A stretch of DNA of 64,000 nt from Cinnamomum chago (taxonomy: Eukaryota; Streptophyta; Magnoliopsida; Laurales; Lauraceae), in assembly GCA_038049695.1 (NCBI GenBank), contig CP142456.1, positions 66,677,922 through 66,741,921 of the forward strand, in the 5' to 3' direction. The position numbers and the translations under genes were made by a program. How positions within the stretch are numbered: position 1 is the stretch's first letter; the number at the start of each line of letters is the position of its first letter. A model generated the notes under the pieces. That model worked only from the letters and a program-made list of their open reading frames with translations, had not been told where the DNA came from and did not search any database. Below are positions 1 through 10,548 of this stretch, one piece after another.

Positions 1-361
1 AACCTGTGTCTCAGGTCGGTAGAACTGAGCCTGGAAGGCAGCCTCCATCTACTGCCACCTATGGATTGAATTGGATATTGGTATTGTCACTGCACAGCAA
101 GCAAGTGGTGTAATGTTAGGAGGTCGTGCGACATGTAGACATCGCTGAACGATCACTTACATCTGCCCAAGAGACATTGGCAACAATAACACTGATATTA
201 GAGATTTTGCCACCAATAACTCTCCATCCAGCTTTTCGAGCCGCAACCGAGAATGGTGTAACATCATAGCCAGGTGCTCTCTTTTGCCCAAGAAGGGCTA
301 TCATTGATGCCATCTTTTGTGGCCTCAAGTCCTCCTTCTTGCCGTGTAGACTAGCCCCAAC

Positions 362-1692
362 CAATGGCGGACCCAGGATTTTGACTTGGTGGGGGCTTAA
401 GATAGTCACTTGAAAAAGTCAATTGATATTTTGTTGGTATTTCTTAACATTAACTTTTGCAAAAGAGAAAATGTCTTGCATTTACAAAATATCGAATTAT
501 TTGATCAACTAACATTCTATCATCAAAAGTCATGATCAGTTGATCACCTAATTACAAAAAAATTTCTTTAGCAAAAAAAAACAAAAAAACCCTCAAACAA
601 AGCTTTTACAATTGCCCTCGACGATTCTTCATGTTTTGAAACCTTTGCATGATTGTCTCATCGTCAATGCTATTAAATATATCTTTTTCAATATAGACAA
701 GTAAATCTAATGGTTAGGATTGTTAGGTTTTACTCATTATAAAATAAACTAGAATTTGAACAATATGGACTGGTGCCTGCCACATCCCACATGTGCAGTG
801 GATGAGTTAGCAGTAAGTATTGTCATGCTCAAATGTAAAGATGCATCAACAATTTAACATAATGGTAACCATCAAAACCTCAAAACAACAACCAAAAAAA
901 AGAAAGAAAGAATAGCACTGAGAATAGGTTTCCACTGGATAACAATTTCCCATCATTCCCCACTAACATTTTCTGCAGGTTTCATTTTCCAAATGAAAGC
1001 ATTTTCCACAATTTTTCTCGGAAAGCACATTCAGACCCAAGTGGTAGAAAACCATTTCCTATAGTGTAACACCAAAAAAGGCAGCACATTTCACTCCAGA
1101 AAGTGTTCTGCCACACCAAACAATACAACAGAAACTGGAATGAAATGAAAGATTTCAGCTTTCATTTTCATCAATGTGGTGCAGATCAAACCAAACAAAA
1201 ATAATCCAAAAATCCCACTTTTCCTAGTAAATCATTTTCCACTTCTTCTCAACCAAACACACTCAATCAGTTGAATTACCACTGAAAACATCGTTGACGG
1301 AACTGAAGAAATCCTGATCTGGGTTAATGCGAGACCGAGAATCTTCCATTGCTTGAGCAATCAATTTGGAGAAATCGGCCCCTTTGCTTTTGGGCGCTGC
1401 AATTCCTTGCGCTAATCTGGCATCGATGAGAGGCAGCCAGGGCATAGTAGTCTGAGTCCTGAGATGGGGATTTTTGAGAGGGGGAGGGAAAAAGATGAGA
1501 AACAGAGAAAGAAAAAAGGGTTTACTGTTTTTAGGTTAAAGTGGTAAGGGAAATAAAGGGGACTGGCCTACTGGGGACTTGGGCCATTTCTAACTGGGGG
1601 CTGGGCTTAAGGGCCCATAGGGCCCTTATGGGCTTTTCTCCAATTAGGAGGGGGCTTCAGCCCCCAGCCCATTACATGTAAGTCCGCCACTG
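362..1692. mobile_element. Non-autonomous hAT element (1.33 kb) with 8-bp target duplication
   Basis: The element starts CAATGGCGGAC and ends GTCCGCCACTG, imperfect terminal inverted repeats of about 11 bp. It is flanked on both sides by the identical 8-mer GCCCCAAC (354-361 and 1693-1700), which is the size expected for hAT transposition. Removing it restores a continuous PP2C-like frame. No transposase is visible. The interior holds an exon-like host segment on the minus strand (1263-1445). Confidence 0.75.
1263..1445 (-). pseudogene. Exon-like host gene fragment captured inside the hAT element
   Basis: On the minus strand an ATG preceded by a pyrimidine-rich leader opens a 60-codon frame (MPWLPLIDARLAQG...). 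It runs into a plausible splice donor, GTAATT, just after the DVFSG coding stretch, followed by T-rich intron-like sequence. Leader, first coding exon, donor and start of intron 1 together look like the 5' end of a normal plant gene carried as cargo. I do not recognise the protein; no homologue is claimed. Its position within an 8-bp-duplicated hAT suggests transduplication. Confidence 0.4.
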
Positions 1693-1909
1693 GCCCCAAC
1701 CACTTCGTTGTCAAACAAATTATTAAACAACCTATCTGTACCAGCACATCTCCTGGTGCGAGGTGGAACTTGATATCCTGCTTTCATCAAAAGGCCAAGA
1801 TTAATTTTTCTTCAAATCTACTGCAAACAAAGCTGTAGATATGCATCCTCATGAAACTTTTTCGGATCTCAAGCATGCTAAATCCGGAACGCCCCCAAAT
1901 CCATCTGCT

Positions 1910-2380
1910 GCAGCAGGATTATTCATTTCATTGTTACCTTTAGTAACAGTTCATTCATCAATTCATTCATTTATTGTATCGTTCAGTTCAGCTCAGTAAC
2001 AAGCTTAAGGAATTACCAAGTAGTGTCTGATTCGGAAATCACACCACATCTATTAATTCTATTCAAGTTTACAATCAAATTTCTAAACCAAACAAATGGG
2101 TGAAACGCTTGTTATTTAATGTACGTGTTATTCTTGATGAACATCACTTTGATAGTAGTTTGTACATTCAAATAAATTAAGCTAACACATTTGCAGGTTT
2201 AGATATCACATTTGAGGAATTATTACTTAATTCACTGCCATTCTTTTCTTTTAATTTCCTTAGTCTTGATAATCTTAGATTAGGGTACAATTAACTCTAA
2301 CACTAATTTATAGACCACTAATACTCATAGGAAGCGTAATCGTTTCCAAAAAAAATATCAATTTCCTCTCCCAGTTACGA
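1910..2380. other. Unassigned AT-rich spacer
   Basis: AT-rich sequence with several ATTCATT runs around 1922-1975. I see no coding frame, no RNA gene and no terminal repeat pair. It may be the inner part of the LTR element whose end lies at 3536, but nothing shows this directly. Confidence 0.4.
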
Positions 2381-2384
2381 GCCT

Positions 2385-2482
2385 GTCCGATCGATCGGAT
2401 GACAGTCCGATCGATCGGCCCGAAAAACCTCCCAGTTAAATGACAGTCCGATCGATCGGACTGCATGTCCGATCGATCGGAC
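2385..2482. repeat. Cluster of four GTCCGATCGATCGG palindromes
   Basis: The 14-mer GTCCGATCGATCGG begins at 2385, 2405, 2446 and 2467. Each is built on the perfect palindrome CCGATCGATCGG, and two extend to GTCCGATCGATCGGAC. Spacers are short and irregular (6, 27 and 7 bp). It is much more GC-rich than its surroundings and lies at the inner side of a putative LTR. Confidence 0.8.
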
Positions 2483-2489
2483 CTGGACG

Positions 2490-3536
2490 AGTTGCAGGTC
2501 CGAAAAAACCTGATTTCTTCTCATTTTCCTTTCTTCTCTTTTACACAATCAAATCACTCTCATTACACAAGAGAATAGAACTTCATGTTCCCTTTTTATA
2601 CATCATCACTAATCATTTCAATCAATCCATAATAAATCTCCAAAACTTAATGGAGGATACATAAACTCCAAATCCATGAAAACTCAATGAACTTTACAAT
2701 GATTAACACTAATCACAAGTAAGTGTTTATACTTGCCTCTTATGAAGTTTAGTAGCAAAAGCCCTCTTTCCTTAGCTTAGGTTGAGATTAAAATCCTCAA
2801 ACTTCAAGCCCTAATTCCATGAAACCACAAAGATGCATCTCATAAGCTATGTATGCTAATAACCATGCCTAATCACTCATTATAACTTGAAAACTCATTA
2901 GGGTTCCAAGTACTTACTTGTAGCTCAAATGAGAGAAACTTTGAGGTATTTCTCAAGCTCCACACTTCAACAATGGGAAAAAGACTTGAGGAAGAAGATG
3001 AAGATGAAGTCTTCTCACTCAAAGTCACCCAAACACTCCTAATCTCACCCTTGATGAAGAGGAATAGAAGAGAAAGGAAGAAAAAATGATGTCTAGGGTT
3101 TGCTCTAAGGTGAAATGAATGCAAATGCTCATTTCATTCTAATATAAGGCCCTCTCACACCAAAACTCCCTCTTGTTAAGCCAAATTACATTTTGAGTCA
3201 AATAAAGTCTCATTTGGTCCATTTGATGTCAAATGGAGTCGCGTCTATTATGAAAGTTAACGTACTACTCAAGATACACACATTGGTATCAAAGATTTCC
3301 GTATTTGACAAAATACGTGAAAACTCGTATCTACAGAAAGGTCCTTAGCCTACCTTGTTTGAGTCTAAACTCACTTTAACCAACTTAACTTCATTCCATT
3401 ATGCTTAATGCATCATTTGAGACTAATTTCTCTCTCTTTGATCATTAACCTTCATTAATACAATTATTCATGCTTAATTAGCATTAATCTCAATTAATTA
3501 GACTTAATCATGATTAGTTTGGGTCGGGGTGTAACA
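2490..3536 (-). repeat. Probable LTR remnant of a minus-strand retrotransposon
   Basis: On the minus strand the segment starts TGTTACACCCCGACCC, a start I associate with plant Ty3/Gypsy (chromovirus) LTRs. A TATA-like TTATATTAG lies near 3140, followed by a leader-like stretch with AACCCTAG and CT-rich sequence, the arrangement expected for U3-R-U5. The other LTR end and a target duplication were not found, so the left limit is a guess. Open frames inside it have no recognisable domains. Confidence 0.4.
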
Positions 3537-3750
3537 TGAGTTGCAAAGAAAATTCTCCCACATCAACACCCCTGTTGACCCAAGCATCAACACCACGATA
3601 TGCCACACCAAAGGCTTGGTATTCCTCCCAGATAAAGTGAGCATCACAACCACGATTAGAACCTAGCTCTGGAATGTAACATGCTCTAGTAACCATATTA
3701 AGGGATATGTCGTTCGTGCAATTTAAAAGCAAGCCAAGCACCATTATAAG
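3537..3750. other. Left part of the sequence that the large retrotransposon entered
   Basis: This segment ends in ATAAG, the target duplication of the element at 3751-14969, so it was contiguous with 14975 onward before insertion. The continuation ends in a LINE-like 3' tail and poly-A. Short open frames exist on both strands, but I recognise no domain in them. Confidence 0.4.
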
Positions 3751-4426
3751 TGTGTGGGGACCGTCCCATAAACCAAACCCCATTTAGTTCCGTCAAAGCA
3801 TGCCCATATCGGTCTCGGATATAAAGCCTACACTACTTCGGTTTCGGCACCAGCTGCTGGTAAAGGGAGAGCGGTAATCAGTTCGGCCATACCGCCCTAT
3901 TTGGTCTCGGCTACACGGAGTCATGTAACCACATCCGTTGGCCACAACCCTATCAGGACAGGGCCCAAGAAAGGGATTTGACAAGACCTCAGCCGCCAAC
4001 AGATCGGGGCAAGATCAGGCCCAATGTGACTGGCATTAAATGCAATATGGGCTGATCGGACCCTCATTAAATGCAATGAGGGCTGTGATGGACCCTCATT
4101 AATGACTATGTGGGCTGATGAGACCCTGGTCGCATCACGAGGCCCGCTGGCACAAGCACCAACACAGTCTCTCATATAAGGCAACAGACCATCCACAAAG
4201 GAGGTATGCATTCTCTTACATGCAACAACACTCCTCCCTTCCTTCTTCTTCTTCTCCGATCACTGCTAACTTGAGCGTCGGAGAGCCCTGCGCTGCCCCA
4301 GCCAGGGTCCTTTGACCGTTCTCTTCTTCCCTTTCAGGTTCAACAGACACGCAGCTCCTTCTCTGGTACTCTGAGTAAGTCCTTGAAGGCATCCTAATCT
4401 TGTGAGTATATTTTTCTGCACTTACA
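3751..4426 (+). repeat. 5' LTR of the Tat element
   Basis: Begins TGTG and ends TTACA immediately before the primer-binding region. A TATA-like ATATAAG lies at 4174-4180. Upstream of it, at about 4033-4127, are three imperfect direct copies of a roughly 35-bp unit of the type ATTAAATGCAATGNGGGCTGAT. CT-rich sequence (TTCTTCTTCTTCTCC) follows the TATA in the likely R/U5 part. Confidence 0.93.
4175..4180 (+). promoter_or_regulatory. Probable TATA box of the LTR promoter
   Basis: TATAAG within CTCATATAAGGC, placed after the U3 direct repeats and about 250 bp before the LTR end. The same element occurs in the 3' LTR near 14718. Transcription start is inferred, not seen. Confidence 0.45.
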
Positions 4427-4427
4427 A

Positions 4428-4447
4428 TTGGCGCCGTCTGTGGGAAA
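4428..4447 (+). other. Primer-binding region of the Tat element
   Basis: TTGGCGCCGTCTGTGGGAA starts one base after the 5' LTR, the position of the tRNA primer site. TTGGCGCCGTC at this place is common in plant Tat/Athila-type elements, and a similar sequence follows the LTR at about 40049. The primer tRNA was not assigned. Confidence 0.7.
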
Positions 4448-4473
4448 CGATTTCTACAATCTTCCCTATCACC

Positions 4474-6840
4474 ATGACGAAGAGAGCTGCGAAAGGTGGA
4501 GAAACATCCAAGGCAAGGCGTGCAGGACCGTCCTCTAACCTCCTCCCTGCTAAGAAGAGGTCCGGGAAGGAACCAGCTGCAGAGGACGACGTCAAGCGTG
4601 GCCTCGTCCGGATCAACGTTCAGGAGCGTGATTCTCGCTTGGAGTCTGCTCTCCGGAGGAGAAACTCTCAGCAGCAGCCCGAGGAAGACCTCCTGACGGG
4701 TCGAAGTCGGCGGAGCAAGTCTCCAGTGGTCGATGGACCACGTCCTTCTGATCAGATAGAGGATGCTGAGGACTTTGAGGATGAAGAATATAACCCTGAT
4801 AATGACTTCGACTCCACCCTTGAAGAGATTAGAGTACAGAATGAGGCCATTAAGGAGAGGGATGCTCTGATCCTCCAGCTCCAGCAGCAGCTGGAAAAAG
4901 CTACGGGTTCAGCAGGACATCAGCAGTCGCGACAGCAGCAGCGGTCGTTACAACAGCGCTCACAGCGACAGCACGAGGGGAGGATGTCTCGTGGCAGGCG
5001 CCCCGACTCCCCTGAGAAGGACTTGAGGGACCATCTGAATAAGAGAAGGCTCGACCGAACTCGAGACGAAGGCTCGAGCGCCAGCCATAGCTACTCGAGG
5101 AAGGCATCAGAAACCATTCCGGAGAGCAGGTATCATGATCAGGAGTGGTTGGACGCGCGCATAAGGGAAACGGTCCAGCGCAATCTGGAGGTGGCTGGTC
5201 TCGGCCGAGACCAAAAGGATGTTTGCTGCGACCCCATCGATCTCGACGCGTCTCCTTTCTCTTGCGATATCAGGAAGTACCCCCTGCCAAAGAAGTTCAC
5301 CGTCCCGAGGTTCGTCACTTATGACGGGACCTCGGACCCGGCTACACATCTCAGGCACTTCTCCCAGAGGATGTCTGTCTGGGGAGACGAGGGCCATCTG
5401 AACTGTCGAGTCTTTTCCTCCAGTTTGGGTGACCTCCCCCTGAAGTGGTTCTGTGCGCTCTCGGAAGGGTTCATTTCGAGTTGGCAGCAACTCCAGCAGT
5501 CCTTTATGAAGAAGTTCCAGGCCTACAGGATCCTGCCGAAGACAGATGCAGATGTCATGGCCTTGAAGATGAAGCAGGGGGAGAGCGTCACCCAGTTCGC
5601 GAAGCGGTTCTGGACCGTCTACAGCCAGATTGAAGACTCCAACGACGAAGTGGCCGTCTTCGCATTTCAAAATGCCCTGCTACCAGACAGTGACCTTCGC
5701 AAAGACCTAGCGAGAAACCCGGTGTCTTCCATGACAGCGCTCATGTTCATCGTCAACCGGTACATCGCTCAAGAGGAAGACCAGGTCCGGGCTCGGGAAA
5801 ACCATGGAGCTGCGCAGAGGGACCGAAGTGAGAGGTCCTCCAAGAAGGACAGAGGGCCGTCCCAAAGAGATGAGCCACAGAGAGACGAGCGACGAAGAGA
5901 CGAGTCAGACCGGCGAAGGGCGCCTACCAGCTCGGCAAGGGCTCAGGCGTTCACCTCGGCGAGAGGCAAAAGGCCCAAGCTGTGCGAAGACGCATATCGG
6001 GCAGTTAACACAATCTTTAAGGAGCCTATCCACAGGATCATGTACAAGATTAAGTCAAGGCCGTACTTCAGCTGGCCAGAGCCCATGAAAGGCGACCCGT
6101 CCGCCCGAGACCAGACGAGGTTTAGTGCATATCACAAGGAGGGCGGCCACAAGACCGAAGAATGCAGGATACTGCGGTCACATTTAGAGAAGCTCGTCCA
6201 AGAGGGGCACCTGCAGGAATTCGTCAAGGCAGACACCAGAGCCGACACTCGAGCTCCGCGCCGAGATGAGAGGGGTCATGACAGCGACGGGTCAAAGAAG
6301 ATCATTAACGTCATCCATTTAGCTCCCCCGCCAAAGGGGAGTAACCGAGCTCGCGCCGAGGCCAGGCAAGCCTCCCACAGTAAGCAGATCATTGCCGCCG
6401 AACTCGGCTCAGCACCGAAAAGGGCTAGGAGGGAGCGGCCCGAAATCAGGTTTACGGATGCAGACCTGGAAGGGGTGCAGCTTCCCCACAACGACCCGCT
6501 GATCGTCACCCTGAAGTTTGATTGCTCCAAGCAAAGCGTGAAGAACTGCACCGTGAAGAAGGTCCTCGTCGACCCCGGTAGTTCATCCGAGGTCCTCTAT
6601 TTCGACAGCTTCCGGAGGATGGGACTGACGGAGAAGGACCTGCAGGAGGCCCGAATTCCCCTCATTGGCTTCAGCGCCAAGCCGGTATACCCCAAGGGAA
6701 AGGTGACATTCAAGGTCGAGGCCGGCGGCGTGTCTGTTGAGACGACCTTCATGGTGATTGACGCACCCTCGCCTTACAATGCTATAGTGGGCAGGTCTTG
6801 GCTCCACAGTTTGGAAGCAGTCCCCTCCACTCTCCACTAG
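4474..6840 (+). pseudogene. gag-pro: gag and protease part of the Tat polyprotein, ended by a nonsense codon
   Basis: The frame is open from upstream of the LTR border, but the likely start is the ATG at 4474 (ACCATGA), after the primer site. Domains in order: a charged, Gln/Arg-rich N-terminal part; a retrotransposon gag domain at about 5280-5780 (PLPKKFTVPRF, then WQQLQQSFMKKF and ESVTQFAKRF); an Arg/Asp/Glu-rich linker; a zinc-knuckle-like block at about 6118-6165 reading SAYHKEGGHKTEEC, where the usual first Cys is absent; and an aspartic protease around 6562-6800 (VDPGSSSEVL, later AIVGRSWLH). The protease triad reads Asp-Pro-Gly rather than DTG/DSG. TAG at 6838-6840 stops the frame where relatives continue without a break into reverse transcriptase; the same frame stays open beyond it. 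Confidence 0.88.
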
Positions 6841-9800
6841 AAGTTGAAATTCCCGTGGGGAGGAACGAGTGGCCGAGTTGAAATCGTCACGGTCAAAGGA
6901 GATCAGCAGGCAGCTAAGCAATGCCTGACGGCTGTGGTATCCGGCGAGCGAGAGCCGAAGGAGGTTAACATGGCCGAGATGGAAAAGAGGGTGGAAAAGA
7001 AGCTAGACGAGGTCGGCCAGGAGCCAGAGAGCAAGAGCGTGGAAGACCTGACCGAAATCAGAATTGATTCGCAAGATCCGGAACGGTTCTTCTTGCTCGG
7101 CAGTCAGCTTGGAGAGACGGAAAAGACCGAACTGGTCCAGTTCCTGGTGCAGAACAGAGAAGCCTTCGCCTGGACGCCTCAAGAGATGCCTGGCATCGAC
7201 CTTGAGGTAATATGCCATAAATTGAATGTAGACCCTAATCATAAACCTGTGATGCAGAAGGCTCGTAGGACTGGGGTGCCACAAACCGAAGCCGTGGTCG
7301 AAGAGGTGGATAAACTACTCGAGGCCGGCGCAATCAGAGAGGTCCAATACCCGACCTGGCTCGCTAATACGGTGGTCGTCAAGAAAAAGACTGGCAAATG
7401 GAGGGTGTGCGTCGACTTTACCGACCTGAACAAGGCCTGTCCAAAGGACAGCTTTCCCCTCCCAAAGATCGACCAGATGATCGATGTCACAGCCGGACAC
7501 GATAGAATGAGCTTCCTCGATGCATATCGCGGCTATCACCAGATCCCGTTGTATGGGCCGGATGAGGAGAAGACAGCTTTTATCACACCCCGAGGGACCT
7601 ATTGTTATAAGGTGATGCCGTTTGGGTTGAAGAATGCAGGAGCTACCTACCAGCGACTTGTCACCAAGATGTTCCACGATCAGCTTGGCAAGACTGTTGA
7701 AGTCTACATCGATGACATGGTGGTCAAGTCCAAGCAAGCCCATACCCATTTGGCAGACCTAGCTGGAGTCTTCGCCACTTTGAAGAGGTTCAAGCTCAAG
7801 CTCAACGCCTCCAAGTGCGCCTTTGGTGTCGGTTTCGGCAAATTCTTGGGAAGCTTGGTCACACGCAGAGGGATAGAGGCAAATCCAGATCAGATCTCGG
7901 CTATCCTCAGAGGGCAGAGCCCCACCTCGGCTAAGGAAGTCCAAAAGCTAACCGGAATGGCAGCCGCACTGAATCGGTTCATCAGCAGATCCTCAGATAA
8001 GTGCCGGCCTTTCTTTCAGCTTCTTAGTAAGAATTTTAAATTTCAATGGACTCCAGACTGCGACCAGGCATTGCAGGAGCTTAAGGCCTACCTTTCTTCA
8101 CCCCCTCTACTGTCAACTCCGGTCCACGGAGAGTTTTTGTATTTATACCTGGCGGTCTCGGATCATGCAGTGAGCTCGGTCCTCCTCCGAGCTCGGAGGA
8201 GGACCCATCATGCAGGGTCCAAAAACCCATCTATTATACGAGCAAAACCTTGATTGATGCCGAGACCAGATATTTGCCACTCGAGAAGCTCGCGCTGGCA
8301 CTCGTTAGCGCCTCGCGGAAGCTCTCTCATTACCTTCAAACACATACCATAGTGGTTGTTACGGAACATCCACTCAAATCTGTTTTCAGAAAAGCTGACT
8401 TTTCAGGAAGAATTTCAAGATGGGCTGTCGAACTAGGGCAGTATGAAATTCAGTATCAGCCCAGAACAGCGATCAAGGCTCAGGTTCTGGCAGATTTCCT
8501 TACCGAGTTCGACTCGAGTTCGGCACCAAGCCAGCTCAGCACCGAACTGGGGGGCAGGGAGCATGAGGCGCCCACGCGCTCTGAACAATCACAATGCCAA
8601 GCCCTCGCCCCAGTTTGGAAAGTCTTCTTTGATGGATCTTCCACCTCGAGAAGAGCCGGAGCTGGAGTTGTCCTCCAATCGCCAGAAGGACACAATCACA
8701 ATGCCAAGCCCTCGCCCCAGTTTGGAAAGTCTTCGTTGATGGATCTTCCACCTCGAGAAGAGCCGGAGCTGGAGTTGTCCTCCAATCGCCAGAAGGACTG
8801 GTCATCGAGCAGGCTCTGACCCTGGATTTCAAGGCGTCGAATAATGAAGCTGAGTACGAAGCCCTTTTAACGGGACTGAACAGCGCCAAAATCCTCGGAG
8901 CTCAACAGCTGGTGATCTTCAGTGATTCACAGCTGGTGGCAAACCAGCTGACAGGAGACTATCAAGCTCGCGACGACCGGATGGCTGCGTATTTAGCCCT
9001 GGCAAAGAAGCTTCTCTCTCAGTTCTATACGGCAGAAATCAAGCGGATCGGCAGAGAGGCAAACTCCCATGCTGATGCTCTTGCAAATTTGGCCAGCGCT
9101 GTCGAAGCAGGAAGAAAAAGAACCATCGAGGTGGAGTCCTTGGCCGCACCCAGCATCGAGCTCCATCCACCTCGGGAAGTGTCGTGTATTGACCTCGGCC
9201 CGAGTTGGATGGACTCCATCATCGCCTACCTCAAGGACGACAAGCTACCCGAAGACAGCAGCGAAGCCTATCGAATCAGACTGAAATCAGCACGGTTCTG
9301 GCTGTCTCCCGAAGTCAAGCTCTACAGGAAGTCGTTCTCGGGCCCGTACCTCCAGTGTGTGCACCCAAGCAAAGTCGAAGATCTTCTCTTTGAAATACAT
9401 GAAGGGATCTGCGGAAGCCATATTGGAGGAAGGTCACTAGCTTACCGGGCTATCAGCCAGGGTTACTGGTGGCCATATATGCAGAAGGACGCGCAGGTGT
9501 ATGCGAAGAAATGCGAGAAGTGCCAGAAATTCTCCCACTCTCTCCATCAACCGGCGCAGGACCTCAGCCCGCTTTCCAGTCCATGGCCATTCACCCAGTG
9601 GGGGCTCGACATAGTGGGACCGCTCCACCGAACTCCCGGGAATAAAAGATGGCTGATAGTAGCCACGAATTACTTCACCAAATGGATCGAAGCAGAGCCC
9701 TTGTCCTCCATCACGGAGCAGGATTCCAAAAATTTAGTTTGGAAAAACATCGTCACCAGGTTCGGCATCCCCAGAATACTGATCTCGGATAACAGGACTC

Positions 9801-10444
9801 AGTTCGACTCCAACCTCTTCAGAAGCTTCTATCAAGACCACGGTATCCGAAATCGATATTCCACACCGGCTTACCCACAGAGCAACGGTCAAGCAAAGAT
9901 TTCCAATAAAGTGGTACTCGACGGGCTGAAGAAACGGCTTGACAGAGCCAAAGGAAGATGGGTGGAAGAGCTCCCGAGTGTACTATGGGCTTACCGAACT
10001 ACCCCAAGAAGGTCCATTTCGGCAACGCCTTTCTCCCTGGCCTATGGGATGGAGGCTGTCATTCCCTTAGAGATCGACCTTCCTACTCTAAGGTCCGAGC
10101 TCTTCAATTAGGGCCGAAATGAGCCGCATCTGGCTCTAGAGCTGGATCTGGCCGACGAGCGAAGAGAAGCGGCAGCAGTTCGGCTCGCAGCCTATCAACG
10201 ACAACTTGCCAGAGGTTATAACCAGAAGGTCAGGGAGCGGAAATTTTCGGTAGGAGAGTTGGTTCTCAAGAAGGCACTCACGGGGGACAAGGATCCGAAT
10301 CAAGGCAAACTGGCGCCGAATTGGCATGGCCCATTGAAAGTGACCTCCATCGCGGGGCGGTCGGCATACAGACTCGAGGATATGGAAGGAAGGTCATTAC
10401 CGAGACCATGGAATGCATCACACCTCAAGAAATTCTATTTTTAA
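6841..10444 (+). pseudogene. pol: pol of the Tat element: RT, two RNase H domains, integrase (broken)
   Basis: Continues gag-pro in the same frame after the TAG. Reverse transcriptase covers about 7250-7900: KWRVCVDFTDLNKACPKD, MPFGLKNAGATYQ and the catalytic VYIDD at about 7702. A 2-nt-equivalent frame change lies near 8190-8200. RNase H continues in the new frame (IYYTSK, DAETRYLPLEK). The second, archaeal-type RNase H starts FFDGSST and includes NNEAEYEALL and IFSDSQLV, but is broken by a 107-bp tandem duplication. Integrase (about 9380-10440) has its HHCC finger (CEKCQKF) and two of three catalytic residues (WGLDIVGP, SDNRTQF). The third, normally Glu after SNGQA, is Lys (AAG at 9896-9898). 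TAG at 10109-10111 precedes the C-terminal part, which ends HLKKFYF. Several lesions make it a pseudogene. Confidence 0.9.
8586..8799 (+). repeat. 107-bp tandem duplication inside the second RNase H domain
   Basis: The stretch beginning CAATCACAATGCC at 8586 is repeated from 8693 after exactly 107 bases, and both copies end GCCAGAAGGAC. The copies differ by about one base (TTCTTTGATGG against TTCGTTGATGG). Because 107 is not a multiple of three, the duplication shifts the frame just after the first catalytic Asp of the archaeal-type RNase H. Confidence 0.92.
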
Positions 10445-10548
10445 ATTTACCTGTACGTTACTTTTGGGATTAATAGAACTACATTCGTCTTCAATTCGAG
10501 GCAGTCTGGCGGTCGTTGGCAGTCTAGCAACAATATAAATGATGAAAT

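Larger units (their letters stand above)
110..1830 (-). pseudogene. PP2C-type protein phosphatase fragment, split by a hAT insertion
   Basis: Read on the minus strand and skipping the insert at 362-1692, the flanks (1701-1830, then 110-353) join into one reading frame resembling the C-terminal third of plant PP2C phosphatases of the PP2C26/55 type (Ser/Thr dephosphorylation with Mn/Mg). Visible landmarks are a GTDxLFxN block followed by NLFDNEVV, a TPFSVAARKAG block, and a GGKxxxISVIVA block near the end. Family members normally have DGLFDN and GGKLDD; here the metal-binding aspartates are replaced (DRLFNN, GGKISN). Just before GTD the frame breaks: APGDVLV is readable in a different frame from the rest. 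No start and no upstream catalytic half were found. I conclude a decayed gene fragment. The family assignment rests on remembered motifs only. Confidence 0.6.

Noticed and set aside
2385-2482. Possible CRISPR-like array
   Set aside because: The repeats are only 14 bp and palindromic, spacers are 6-27 bp and irregular, and the DNA is plant nuclear.
3793-4315. Open frames of 65-96 codons in the LTR, present again at 14327-14858
   Set aside because: They recur because the LTRs are duplicates, lie over promoter and leader sequence, and have no recognisable domain.
6838-6840. Programmed stop-codon readthrough between protease and RT
   Set aside because: The context after TAG (AAGTTG) does not match the CARYYA readthrough signal, and other clear lesions in pol favour simple mutation.
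4422-9628. Many frames on other strands or phases under gag-pol (for example 5107-5670 minus)
   Set aside because: They are shadows of the gag-pol frame, which carries the recognisable domains.
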